From Daphnia carinata (taxonomy: Eukaryota; Arthropoda; Branchiopoda; Diplostraca; Daphniidae), in the NCBI RefSeq assembly GCF_022539665.2, contig NC_081340.1, forward strand, positions 5,827,357-5,891,356: a DNA stretch of 64,000 bases, in the 5' to 3' direction. Within the stretch, counting starts at the first letter, position 1, and the number at the start of each line of letters is the position of its first letter. Below the pieces are notes generated by a model. That model did no database searches. It worked only from the letters and a program-made list of their open reading frames with translations, and was not told the origin of the DNA. A program made the translations under genes and the position numbers. Below, one piece after another: positions 26,565 through 36,778 of the stretch.

Positions 26565-29500
26565 ATGCGTCGAAACGGTCAGCCAGGTAACAACGCGCAC
26601 AATTCATTTACGACTTAACAAAGCAATCAAAAGAAACCAAACTTTCCAAGTAGAATTGCACTTGCGTGTTTTTGCACATGTGCGGAATTACCTAGTTCTC
26701 ATAATAAATAGATTAGTCCTAAGGTGAATGAATTATGGGCGTTCACCCTGCACTCTCGTTGGCGTTTAATTAAAGATACTTTATTTTCTTTGATAATGGT
26801 GTCTAAATAACCCCTTTGCATTAACAGGCACAATGAGTTCCCCGATGGCACAACCAGTTTCTCCAGGTAACCACGAAATACGCTACAACGAAATTTGAAC
26901 TTAAATTGATGTTATCAACTAAATACATTTAGGTATGATGCGTCGTTCGACTTTAACGCAACAAGGATCTCCAGGTAATCGAATCTCAAGCATTATGTTT
27001 GATGGTTCTAGAATCTATAATAAAAATGTTTCAGGAATGTTACGTCGTTCCATGAGCGGCAATTCGGGACTGAACAACTTGACCAATTCCTCGAGCTTTA
27101 TTCGTCGGAATAACGATCGTGATGGAATGGGTAACAACGTTGGAGTCAGCCCAGGTGGCAGCAATGCAGCTTATCGCGCTTCGTTGGTGTCCCACTATGC
27201 TGAAGATTTGGATAGGCGTCGCCGAGCTGAGCGAGCTGTTGACGATATTCGCATTGATGGCAGTAAGTTTATTCGTTTGTACAAGTTCAGTCATCACAAG
27301 ATAACTTAAATATTTTAAACTTTTATTATGAAAGTGTCCTCGGACAACCTCAAGATCGATTCTGTTGAATTTTTCTCACGAGACAACGCCCGTGAACATC
27401 GTACAGACCGCTACGAATTCGTCCTCGATAATGGCCGGGTATTTTGAATTTTACGTTGATCCTTTTAAAGTGCACACCAATTTCTCGTTTTAAACAAATA
27501 GGACCTTGGATCTTCGTCTTCCATGGTTATGTCGAGATCGATGACTAACATGTCATCCTTGTCGACGATGGATTATCGCACATCCTCATCGTCCTCAACG
27601 ACCGTTCTTCGTCGTGGTCAGCCCTTTTTCATGGCCGTTCGCATGAAGGATCGCAACTTTGATCCTCGTCGCGACATTCTGCGCGCGTCTTTCAGCTTCG
27701 GTATTTATTGAAGATATTGATGTGCGAAAGATAGTTACGAAAAACATTGTGTTTGGTAGGTCCCACTCCACAGGTGACCAAGGGAACCAAAGTTGTCCTT
27801 CCCTTCCGCATGAATCAGCGCGAGTTCACCCGTGCTCCGCACAAGTGGGACATTCGTCTCCATCAGCAAGAGGGTTTCAACATCACTTTCCAGGTTTGTA
27901 TTCATCTAAACCTATGCCGGAAGGATGAAGTTCATGTGTCCTTTGTTTGATAGGTCCATATTCCAGCCAACGCCCTTGTCGGACTCTGGCGTTTAAATAT
28001 CGAAACAACCACTACGACACCTGGAGCACGCGTCGATGAATTCCGTTTCAAGGATGACATTTACATTTTGTTCAACCCCTTCTGCCGAGGTTGGGTTCCT
28101 TAAACGAATATAAAGCCTAGTTGCTAATACTTATGCACAATTATAGACGATCCCGTGTACTTGGACAACGAGGAATTGCGCAAGGAGTATCTTATGAATG
28201 AATCAGGAAAAGTGTACGTAGGTACCCATAACCGACCTAAGGGACGCCGTTGGGTCTACGGACAGTTCTCCGATGTAGCTTTGCCTGCAGCTCAACTTTT
28301 ACTGGAACAATCTGGCCTTAACCCAACCGAAAGAGGCAATCCCGTTCAAGTTGTCCGCGCCATTGCCTCAATCGTAATAAAGTTTTCATCGCGTTTTACT
28401 TTATCAGATGCGGATTTAATGTGTATCTTTCTTTAAACATCTTAGATCAACGCCAACGATGGCTTCGGTCTGATGGAAGGCAAATGGGAGGGCTCATTCG
28501 AAGACGGTGTTTGTCCATGGGTATGGACTGGAAGCTCTAAAATCTTCGAGCACTATTTACGCAATGGATCCAAACCAGTGAAATATGGACAATGCTGGGT
28601 GTTTGCGGCTTTGGCTACTTCCAGTATTTACATTTTCTGATTTGATACTAAGGATCTTATTAATATTTTTATGCTTTTTAGTCTTCCGTGCCTTGGGTAT
28701 TCCTTCTCGCCCCGTGACCAATTTCGTCTCCGCACGTGATACCAACCACACCCTGTCGATCGACAAGTACTTCGATGTTTTCGGTGATGAGATGAAGGGA
28801 GGCCCAGATGGCGACAACCAAGATGCCATGTGGAACTTCCACTCATGGTAATATTACATAAAGGATTGTATCCTCTTACATAAATATCAACAATATACTT
28901 GCTTATTGACTATAAAGGACTGAAGTATGGATGTCACGCCCCGACCTTCAAACCGGATTTAATGGCTGGCAAGCAATTGACCCAACCCCTCCCCCTCAAT
29001 ATTGGCAGAAGAACTGTGGTGGTTAGTGAATATTTTATTCGTTTTCCTTAGCTTTCGGGGAAATGAAACATTTATAATTCGTAGATCAAAAACACCGTGG
29101 ACCCTGGGCTGTTGAGGCCTTCCGTCGCGGTCCTTCTTCCGTCGAGTCTGTTCGTCGCGGTGAAGTTGGATTCGCCTACGATACCCCATATGTAAATTAA
29201 ATAAGAAACAAACATTTAACGAAGGGACAACGTCAAAAATACTGTTTTTCTAGCTATTCGCGGAAGTCAACGCTGAAGTAAGCCACTTCCAAGAGGACGA
29301 GACTTCTCACTGGGGATTCAGGAAGATTCGTGTCAACAATTACCAGTAAGTAATAATCAGTGCAGTTTTCAAGAACGCAGTTTAACTTCTACATTTCAGA
29401 GTTGGCCGGATGATCTTAACCAAGCGACCCGGAGCGGACGACGACGTCAGCGATGCGGACGCCGAAGATATATCTAGTCTTTACAAAAGTCCTGATGGCA

Positions 29501-30749
29501 TTTCCCGTTATCAGAAGCAGGGCGACGGATGTTTCAACTCGCTCTTCAGTAATTCTAAAATAATAGCATAATAGAATAGTTAAAAACGTTCACTTCAATC
29601 ATAGACCAGGGAATGTCTTCACCATATTCTGATTTGAGAGATCGCGAAAGGGACAGGGATTTGAAGCATTATCCAAGTATGTAAATTTCTTGTTATTTCT
29701 TAACTTCCCTGCACCTTAACATTATCTGCAATTTTCCAGCGGGCTCACCAGCAGAGCGTTTGTCGGCCATGAATGCTGCTCGCAGCGTCGAACGATCTCA
29801 GCCAATGTTTGATGTTCGTCCAGCCCATGAGGATGTTTATTTCGACTTGGTAGAGCAAGAAAAAGTGGCCTGGGGACAGCCGTTCAACGTCCAAATTCAC
29901 ATTCAGGTATGGTTTAATAAAAATTGCCTTTATTTTTAGATCCATGAGTAAATTACACCCTATTTTCAGAACCGTTCGCAAGAAATGAGGACTATTACGT
30001 CGATCCTTACTGCCAATTCTGTATACTACACCGGAGTCACTGCTCGTCGCCTTGGCCGCAGCGATCGCCAGTTTGTTCTTCAGCCCGGAGGCCGTAAGTA
30101 ATTATCCTTTGCGTAAGGTTGATAGTTTTTAACACCTGCGATGCAATTAGGTGAAACTCTGCAAATCCGTGTCAGCTGGGATGAATATCGTGACAAAATT
30201 GTTGACTATGGTCACATCAAGATCTATGCTATGGCATCCGTACAAGAAACCAAGCAGTCTTGGAGCGAGGAAGATGACTTCCAGTTGGAAAAGCCTAAAT
30301 TGGATGTCCAGGTTAGCAAAGCAGCCGTGTAGATGCCTGCTTGACGAAGTTTTATTTATTTAAATATTGTTGGTAAAATATTCCATTCAATTATGCTTAG
30401 GTCCGAGGAAATCCTCAGGTTGGCCAGGATTGCTTCGTCACATTTAGTTTCATGAATCCTATTTCCGTTACCCTAACCGAGTGTGAGTTTACTTTCGAAG
30501 GACCTGGCTTGGTTCGCGCCCAGACTGTGAAATACCGGTGAGTTTCCAGATCGAACAGGAAGTACACCACTAGCATATTTTAATAATTCAACTTTAAAAT
30601 CTTTCAGTGACGTGAAACCTGGAGAGATGATCAGCTACGTTCATAAGTTCATTCCTCGCTTCAACGGTGAACGTAAACTTGTTGCCACTTTCAATTCTCG
30701 TGAATTGGGTGACATTGTCGGCTCTCGCCCGATTCATGTTCGTGACTAA
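26565..30749 (+). CDS. transglutaminase B (annulin-like), tandem duplicate
   Basis: Paralogue of the preceding gene in the same orientation. Twenty-one coding exons: 26565-26586, 26828-26866, 26933-26974, 27035-27262, 27335-27438, 27502-27700, 27760-27893, 27954-28089, 28147-28373, 28446-28623, 28682-28847, 28918-29021, 29085-29191, 29254-29345, 29400-29548, 29605-29676, 29740-29906, 29970-30093, 30151-30311, 30401-30537, 30608-30749. They encode 909 residues. The triad is intact: Cys427 (KYGQCWVFA), His490 (WNFHSW) and Asp513 (WQAIDPTP). It differs from copy A in three ways: extra N-terminal mini-exons (MRRNGQPG and [14 protein letters not shown]), an added intron at 29677-29739, and no 25-residue insertion where that intron lies. 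Both copies read SARD where many family members have SAHD; this His is not the catalytic one. The exact substrate is unknown. Confidence 0.93.
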
Positions 30750-31016
30750 GGTAAAATTTCACAGCACTGTACTAAGAAACTTCATCGAAATCATGATCTT
30801 GACCCTGAAACGGACTTGGACTTGCCTACGGAATTTTTTTTGCAATTAGTCAAATAACCTATCTCTTTCTCCGCACTTCACACCCCTGTTGCATTCTCAG
30901 GCGCTCAAAAGTGACTGATCAATCTTGTTATTTTAATCGCATTCACTTTATGTAAAGGTGTAGGTGTTTCATTTCAGTATATCTTTTTGACTTCTGGGCG
31001 ATGGTTAATCGGTTTG

Positions 31017-31022
31017 AATAAA
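31017..31022 (+). terminator. polyadenylation signal of transglutaminase B
   Basis: AATAAA about 270 nt after the stop, in the context TTGAATAAAATTTCATCAA shared with the upstream copy. It lies about 90 bp from the 3' end of the convergent nucleotidase coding sequence, so the two 3' UTRs probably overlap or abut. Confidence 0.7.
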
Positions 31023-31112
31023 ATTTCATCAACTAGATCTGATTGCACTCTTTTTATTCTTGTTTTAATGCATATTCTGGTTTAAGCTACCATTTTTTCC
31101 CCTAAAAACCAT

Positions 31113-32571
31113 TCAGTTTTTAGCTAGGACAGATTTCAGAATGGAATCGGGAATGTTCATTGTTTGATCATCCACTAAGACGATGTCAAACTCTTCTTTG
31201 TATTTTGCCAAACGTTCTTCAATCTGGATTTAAACAAAGTTTATTCCTACTTAACTGTTTACTAGAAAACAAAAATTTGTAGTTTTTAAGTGTTACCTTG
31301 TCGTTGAGAAAACCAATTGTGAGAATCGTACTCGGCGGTTCGACACCTTTAGACATCTGAAGATCCCCAAGTGAGTCTCCCATCAGTATGACGTTATGGC
31401 GATGTGAAAGATCTTGAAAATACGTGGACGAATGAGGAACTGACGATTCATTTTTGTTGTACATATGGATCAGCTTGCCAGTGAACTTAACTAACTTTCC
31501 CTCAGCATCGAATGTCATATAGTTCGAAATCACTTTAACATTATCCTGTGTTAGATTGTTGGAAAGCAACGCTTCGTCGATCACATCTCCTACGCCAGCT
31601 GAAAACACTAATATGGGAATACTTGCTTCATTCAAATCTTTCATGAACTGCAATGTTCCATCTCTATAACAAGGTACAGTGATTGGTTAATTGGATAATT
31701 CTATTTAGTCAGCTGTATGCTAATACCTGAATTCGATAGGATTTTCTTTTACCATCAAAGCAAAGTCACACTTGAATAAATTGCTATTCTCTAAGAGCTC
31801 ATGAGCACCATCATACCATTCAATCATTAGAGGAATTTTTTCTTCTACAGATATGTTTTGGTCTATTTCAATAGGGTAATACCTGAAATGGACAGACACA
31901 AAGACAAATTTTAGAACAGCACTATTTTTAAAAAATTAAGTAGCCGAGTACTTATTAAACATTTCACGGCTTTTCACTTTGAAATGTTGAGGCAATTTTG
32001 AATAGCTTTCGACAACTCCTTGATTTTAGGAAGTAAATTAAATCCAATGTTACATATTAATAAATTTATTCATTTTAGATCTATTTTACCATGGCAAGAT
32101 AATTTTCTTATCCCATTGGTGTGAAATTTTGTCAAAGTAAAGTCAAAATCTGCAATCACCTGTATGTTAATTAACCAGTAAAGCCCAAAATGATAAGGAA
32201 TAGTAATTCAAATTTTACTTGTAACTTCTCATGGCCTCCAACAATCAACTGGGTTACTTTTTCTCCTACAATTTTCCAATCCTTGATGTGAACATGACTT
32301 AATCGCAGATTGGGAACCTAGGAAGGTTACATTTTGGAACTTGATTAGAGTCTAGACTTTAACCTTTTCACCACAAGGACAGTTTTATGTTTACTAAGCG
32401 AATGACGTCGTCCATTATTTTTACTATGTGAAGGTGTAGTGGTGGCCTACAGATTTGAAGACCACGAGTCCCCAATGAAGAAAGTGAATATCTAATTGCT
32501 TTCACGGTTCTTTCCACAACAACCCTGCGAAGAAAACTAGTATTGGTTATCAGATTCCTCAACAAACTCAT
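31113..32571 (-). CDS. NT5C3: cytosolic 5'-nucleotidase III
   Basis: HAD-superfamily phosphatase that removes phosphate from pyrimidine (and m7G) nucleoside monophosphates. On the minus strand the exons are 32571-32395, 32317-32219, 32159-32090, 32018-31952, 31882-31727, 31663-31297 and 31223-31113, giving 348 residues. Motif I is DFDFTLT (nucleophile Asp then general-acid Asp). YYPIEID and KIPLMIEWYDGAHELL match the cap region. FSAGVGDVIDE carries the motif II Ser, and GDSLGDLQM is the Mg-binding motif IV. The end, FDIVLVDDQTMNIPDSIL, matches the family C terminus. A shorter start at MDDVIRL is possible; the longer start adds an Arg/Ser-rich, acid-poor leader. The gene is divergent to MRNIP and convergent with transglutaminase B. 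Confidence 0.92.
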
Positions 32572-33507
32572 GTAGTTTATTCAAAATGCAATTCGTTTCG
32601 CATTACAACAGTTATTGTCTTGAAAGCTTTGCCATGCATATTAGTAAGATGTATTCAAATGAAATAACCAAAGCAAACCGCGTAATTAACAATGAACTAA
32701 GGTATCGTCTGCTACGGCTGCTCTAGGCAACTACATTATCATTGGGTCACCACTAGGGCTCGGCCCCGCGACGATCGGGCACGATTTTGACCGACCCGCG
32801 CGGTTTTTTTTTTTAAAGGACAAACCGGTGCGGTTCGGTTTGCCGTTTTTTTCAAACATATTGCACCGCGGTTTGACGGTTTGTACCCGCAGTTTGTACC
32901 CGCGGTGTAAACTGCGGTTTAACACGGTTTGCACCGCCGATTTACGGTTTGCATTGAACAAAAAATCAGTAACAGATTTTGTCGCTAGATGGCGGGAAGA
33001 TCGACCAATTTTCGATCGCGATGCCTTCAAGTGTGATCGGAAATTTGATTCATAACAAGTTGCTGACCGCCATTACGCTTACAACAATTAGTGATAATTA
33101 CTTGATTTGGAATTTCAGCAAAATTTCAAAGAAAAATATTTAATGGCGGTTCAAACCGGTTTTGCCCAGTTGCAAACCGAAAACCAAACCGCAGTCAAAA
33201 ATGGCCAAACCGAAGCGACGGTTTGACGGTTTTTAAATGAAAAACCGCGGTTTGCACCGATCATAGACGATCGGGGCCGAGCCCTAGTCACCACATCACA
33301 CTTGTCATGATTCAGTCCAGGTTTTATTTCATCAAAAGTTGCACAAACCTATGTTTGTCTTTTGTTTTTTGAAGCGCGCCAAAATGCCCACGACACGTAA
33401 AAACACAGTTTGCAAGGGGACACGACAGCAGTACAAATTTTTTCGGTACGTTAAATCTGTTAAACATCTGTAGCCTTCACGAAAAGTTCGTTGTGATTTT
33501 TGTAAAT
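32572..33507. promoter_or_regulatory. divergent promoter interval NT5C3/MRNIP, interrupted by a transposon
   Basis: The 936 bp between two divergently transcribed genes must hold both promoters. Most of it is the hAT-like element at 32754-33286. The remaining flanks are about 180 and 220 bp and show no TATA box I can support. Confidence 0.55.
32754..33286. mobile_element. non-autonomous hAT-like miniature inverted-repeat element
   Basis: The element begins TAGGGCTCGGCCCCG and ends with its exact reverse complement CGGGGCCGAGCCCTA. It is flanked on both sides by the 8-bp direct repeat GTCACCAC (32746-32753 and 33287-33294). Terminal inverted repeats beginning TAGGG with 8-bp target duplications are the signature of hAT transposons. 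At 533 bp with no transposase frame it is non-autonomous. The interior holds many inverted copies of a GCGGTTTG/CAAACCGC motif, so it could fold extensively. Confidence 0.88.
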
Positions 33508-34083
33508 ATGCCCCAAGATTTTTGTGTTCACAAATGTTATTCATGCAACATGTATCAGGTAATTGTGTTGTTTACCACTGGTTTTGGGTGTTATCATATC
33601 ATATACAAGCCAATGATTCCCTAGGTTCATGTAGTTAAGAAAAATAGCAACAAATGGACCTGCAAGATGTGTGGGGAAAAACAGTCAGTCAATAAGGTTT
33701 AATAGCACTTATGTTGTATTAATTATCTGTGTGTTGATTCTATTATTTCCTGCGTAGGTTTTTGGACAGGGATCTGCAAAGGACTGTCGGGAACATGTGC
33801 AAAGACTTAACTTACTGAAGGGGATGTCAGCTGAACCTGCAGAACGTGAAACTAATGAACAAGGCAACCAAAATAGGAAAAGGAAATTACATTCCCTATG
33901 TAAGTCATTTGTGTTAAGACAGACCTACACTTGTTTACTTCAGGTAGTCTTTTCATTTTTTCCTGTTAATTAGCTAATGATGACTGCAGGCATGTACCAG
34001 AGACCCGAACATGTAGTGATGTCCCACTAATGAAAGTATCAAAGTGGGAATGCTTCCTCAGCTCTGACTCAGACATTGAATAA
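33508..34083 (+). CDS. MRNIP: MRN complex-interacting protein-like
   Basis: Small protein matching the N-terminal domain of MRNIP, which in vertebrates binds the MRE11-RAD50-NBS1 complex in DNA double-strand-break signalling. Four exons (33508-33558, 33625-33696, 33758-33899, 33974-34083) encode 124 residues. The N terminus has a CYSC pair followed by VHVVKKNSNKWTCKMCGEKQ, giving two CxxC knuckles for one zinc ion. Then comes VFGQGSAKDCREHVQRLN, a family signature. A basic KRKRK-like stretch near residue 90 may be a nuclear signal, and a SKWxxFL motif lies near the acidic C terminus. The protein is shorter than vertebrate MRNIP, which has a long disordered tail. It is convergent with eIF2B delta, with only 113 bp between stop codons. 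Confidence 0.8.
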
Positions 34084-34196
34084 TGGAGAAGTACATGTAG
34101 ACTTCCCTTCTGAATGGGCTCACACATATCTCTGATGCAAAAAGTCTGTATTTTCTCACCACCAGTACAATTTTAACAATGAAGATGTAAACCAGT

Positions 34197-36070
34197 TTAA
34201 ATTACCGTGTTTTTTACACGTAAAACAACTGGGACTGATGTACACGGAACACTTCCTAATTCTGTGATGACCGCCGTAACAAGATCTCCTGGCATCACAT
34301 CATATGTCAAGTTAAGAAGCGAAAGCTGCTGCAGTTCTCTCCAATTGGCAACCGAGTGTACCGATGGTTTTCCTTTTACGGCCGCGACGAGGTCGTCTGG
34401 ATTGCCTATCAAAACGGGATGAAAACTTTACGACCATATGAAAAGATTAACGAGACGTACCTAGCTCGTTGATTACAAATGAATCGGTTTGAACACGATC
34501 GCAAAATTTATGCGTTTCGCAACAGACGAGAACAGGAACGTTGTGAGCTTTCGCTACAAGTGCTACTTGAGAGGACCCTACTCGTGACATGACATTACCG
34601 TTCGCTAATAAGGCATGGGCTCCCAAGAAGACTTTGTTTACCTAACGAGAAACCAGATAAATTTAACTGCTTCAGGTAAAACAAAAAAATTGTCAGCTGG
34701 CTATCGCACATGTACAGTATAATACAATTAACAAACCTCTGGCATTACGTAAGAAGCTCCAGATATCAGCATATAAACTGAAGGAATTTTGTAAGTGACA
34801 AGCCGTCGGAGAAATTGAAGTCCTTCGAACCGTGGATTACTATCTAGCACAATAACTCGGAATTTCTTCTCATCTTCTTTGAATGCCTTATATAATATTT
34901 GCAACAGCAGGGACGAGTAGCCGTAAGTTAGAATAACATCCCCAGAAGAAATTTTTTTGCTGGCCTCCTCGCATATCGTCTTACCGGCCAATATAACGTT
35001 CTCTGTGTGGCCAAAACGGTTTTTAAAAGGTATTCTTGTTAAAATTACAGATTTTCTTGTTACCATAGATATATTTATCGATTTCCTCGTGAAGATCCTT
35101 CTTGGCTTGAACGTCGCTTGATTCGGAGGAGATATTAGTTATGTGCCTCTTAAGAAAGCGGATGACATTGCCCATCGATACTGATATAGGCCGACACTGT
35201 TTCAAAAAATTGATGCAGGGTTTCAGGCTCACTTCTAGGTCTCGGGAGAGTTCTTTTTGTTCCGGTGTAGAATAATCGGAAATAACCCTTTTGAAGGCCT
35301 CCAATAAAGCAACTGCTCTTGCATTACTACCGCAAATTATACCACTCGCATACTGCAAACCGAGTTTGATGACCGCAGGATGAATTTTGCCTATTTTAAA
35401 GGATTTTTTTTAGTAAATTGGAACACAAGAATGTTTTATCATCTCACTCTGGTTTATGGACAAGTCTTTAGTAAGAAGTTCTAATGTCCGTTCCTGTTGC
35501 TGAAGATGGGAAAACAGCTGAACCTTCCTTTCAGCTGGTGGGAGCTGTGGAACCTGAGAGTTGTAAAGGACATTAAACAGAATACCCTAATTTTTGGTCT
35601 CATGTGACACACTTTTTGGCTAACATATCTTTTGACTAGCCGTTTCTCCACACTTGGTCTATCTGCTTGTATCTGATCTGGAATTCGCTTTCCTTGCTGA
35701 ACTTTAGGAGCCACAGACGGTTTACCATCTGTTACAGTAGCTGCTTTTGCAGCCCTCTGAGCTTCTTGCTTTTGACGTCTTTCAGCCTTGAGCTCGGCTT
35801 TGGATTTTGCAGTTTCATCAGCTTTCACAGTACTTGCTAAAATAGTTGATTTAAAATAATCACTCTTAAAAACTTATGATTTTCTAGTATACTGGTTTCT
35901 TTGGCATTCTGAATGGGATCTGAAAGTGCTGCCACTGTTCCATGGTCAGTGGTTTTAGCTGGTTGCAATTTTTTGGCAGTTTTCTCTGCTTTTTTGGCCT
36001 TTCTCTCAGCCAAGATCTCTTCCTTGGTCTTATCTGGTCCTTCTGATTTAACTTTTTTTCCAGTTTCCAT
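34197..36070 (-). CDS. EIF2B4: translation initiation factor eIF2B subunit delta
   Basis: Regulatory subunit of the eIF2B guanine-nucleotide exchange factor, which recycles eIF2-GDP and senses eIF2 phosphorylation. Minus-strand exons are 36070-35893, 35836-35613, 35553-35448, 35390-35064, 35002-34737, 34641-34461 and 34405-34197, giving 496 residues, close to the human 523. The N terminus is Lys/Glu/Ala-rich and disordered. The alpha/beta/delta family core begins near [16 protein letters not shown]. It contains [13 protein letters not shown], the [12 protein letters not shown] motif, [51 protein letters not shown] and ends [16 protein letters not shown]. The start ATG opens [16 protein letters not shown]. 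Confidence 0.96.
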
Positions 36071-36778
36071 AGTATCTGTGAAGAATAAAATATGTTTCCA
36101 ATACAAGGCGGGTTTACTTGTTAATAAAAAAGATATACCGAGTATCAAAACTGAGATTTTTAGAGATAAAATATTACAACCATAACAGTTGTACAGCAGA
36201 CGACGCTTGAAGTATATCGATGTCTACTTGTAGGAGAAGATACACGATGCACCTTTTCTCAGCTTCTACAGTTCAGGATAATTCTGTGCGGTAAGTTTTG
36301 CATTTCCTTTTATAAAAAAAATGCGTGTTTAATTTGTTCATGGCTCGATATACCATCAAACAAATCTACCCAAGCAAAGACTAGAGAGTCGCGGAACAGT
36401 AAAGTGAACCCGTCCACTGAATTTTACACTACCTAACTTTTATAGAATTTTATTTTTTAATAAAATTTTTGTTATTTTAGTTATTCTGGTTTACTTTTGT
36501 CTATCCTGATATAATTCGTATTCTACCCGAATGAGAAATTCTTGAATGCTACGAATAAATATTACATCTGACAACGTCACACAGCTTCTAGAACCTCCAT
36601 TTTCTTTGGCTGCAGGTTGCGCTGTTCGTGCGTTTGTCGTTAGTTATTGTTGACGCGTGGTTAAATCTTCAGAAATTGATTTTAATTCGGAAGGTAGACA
36701 TAACTCATAGCTAGATTTTTGTGAAAAGACCTGCTTTTATCTCCGCATTTTTTTCCTAGGGAGTTGAAAACCTTCGAA
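36071..36778. promoter_or_regulatory. divergent promoter interval eIF2B delta/RBM39
   Basis: 708 bp between two divergently transcribed housekeeping genes, presumed to hold both promoters and 5' UTRs. I see no TATA box at a convincing distance, as is usual for such genes. An acceptor-like TTTTTTTCCTAG at about 36750-36760, just before the RBM39 start, suggests a non-coding first exon upstream. Confidence 0.5.
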
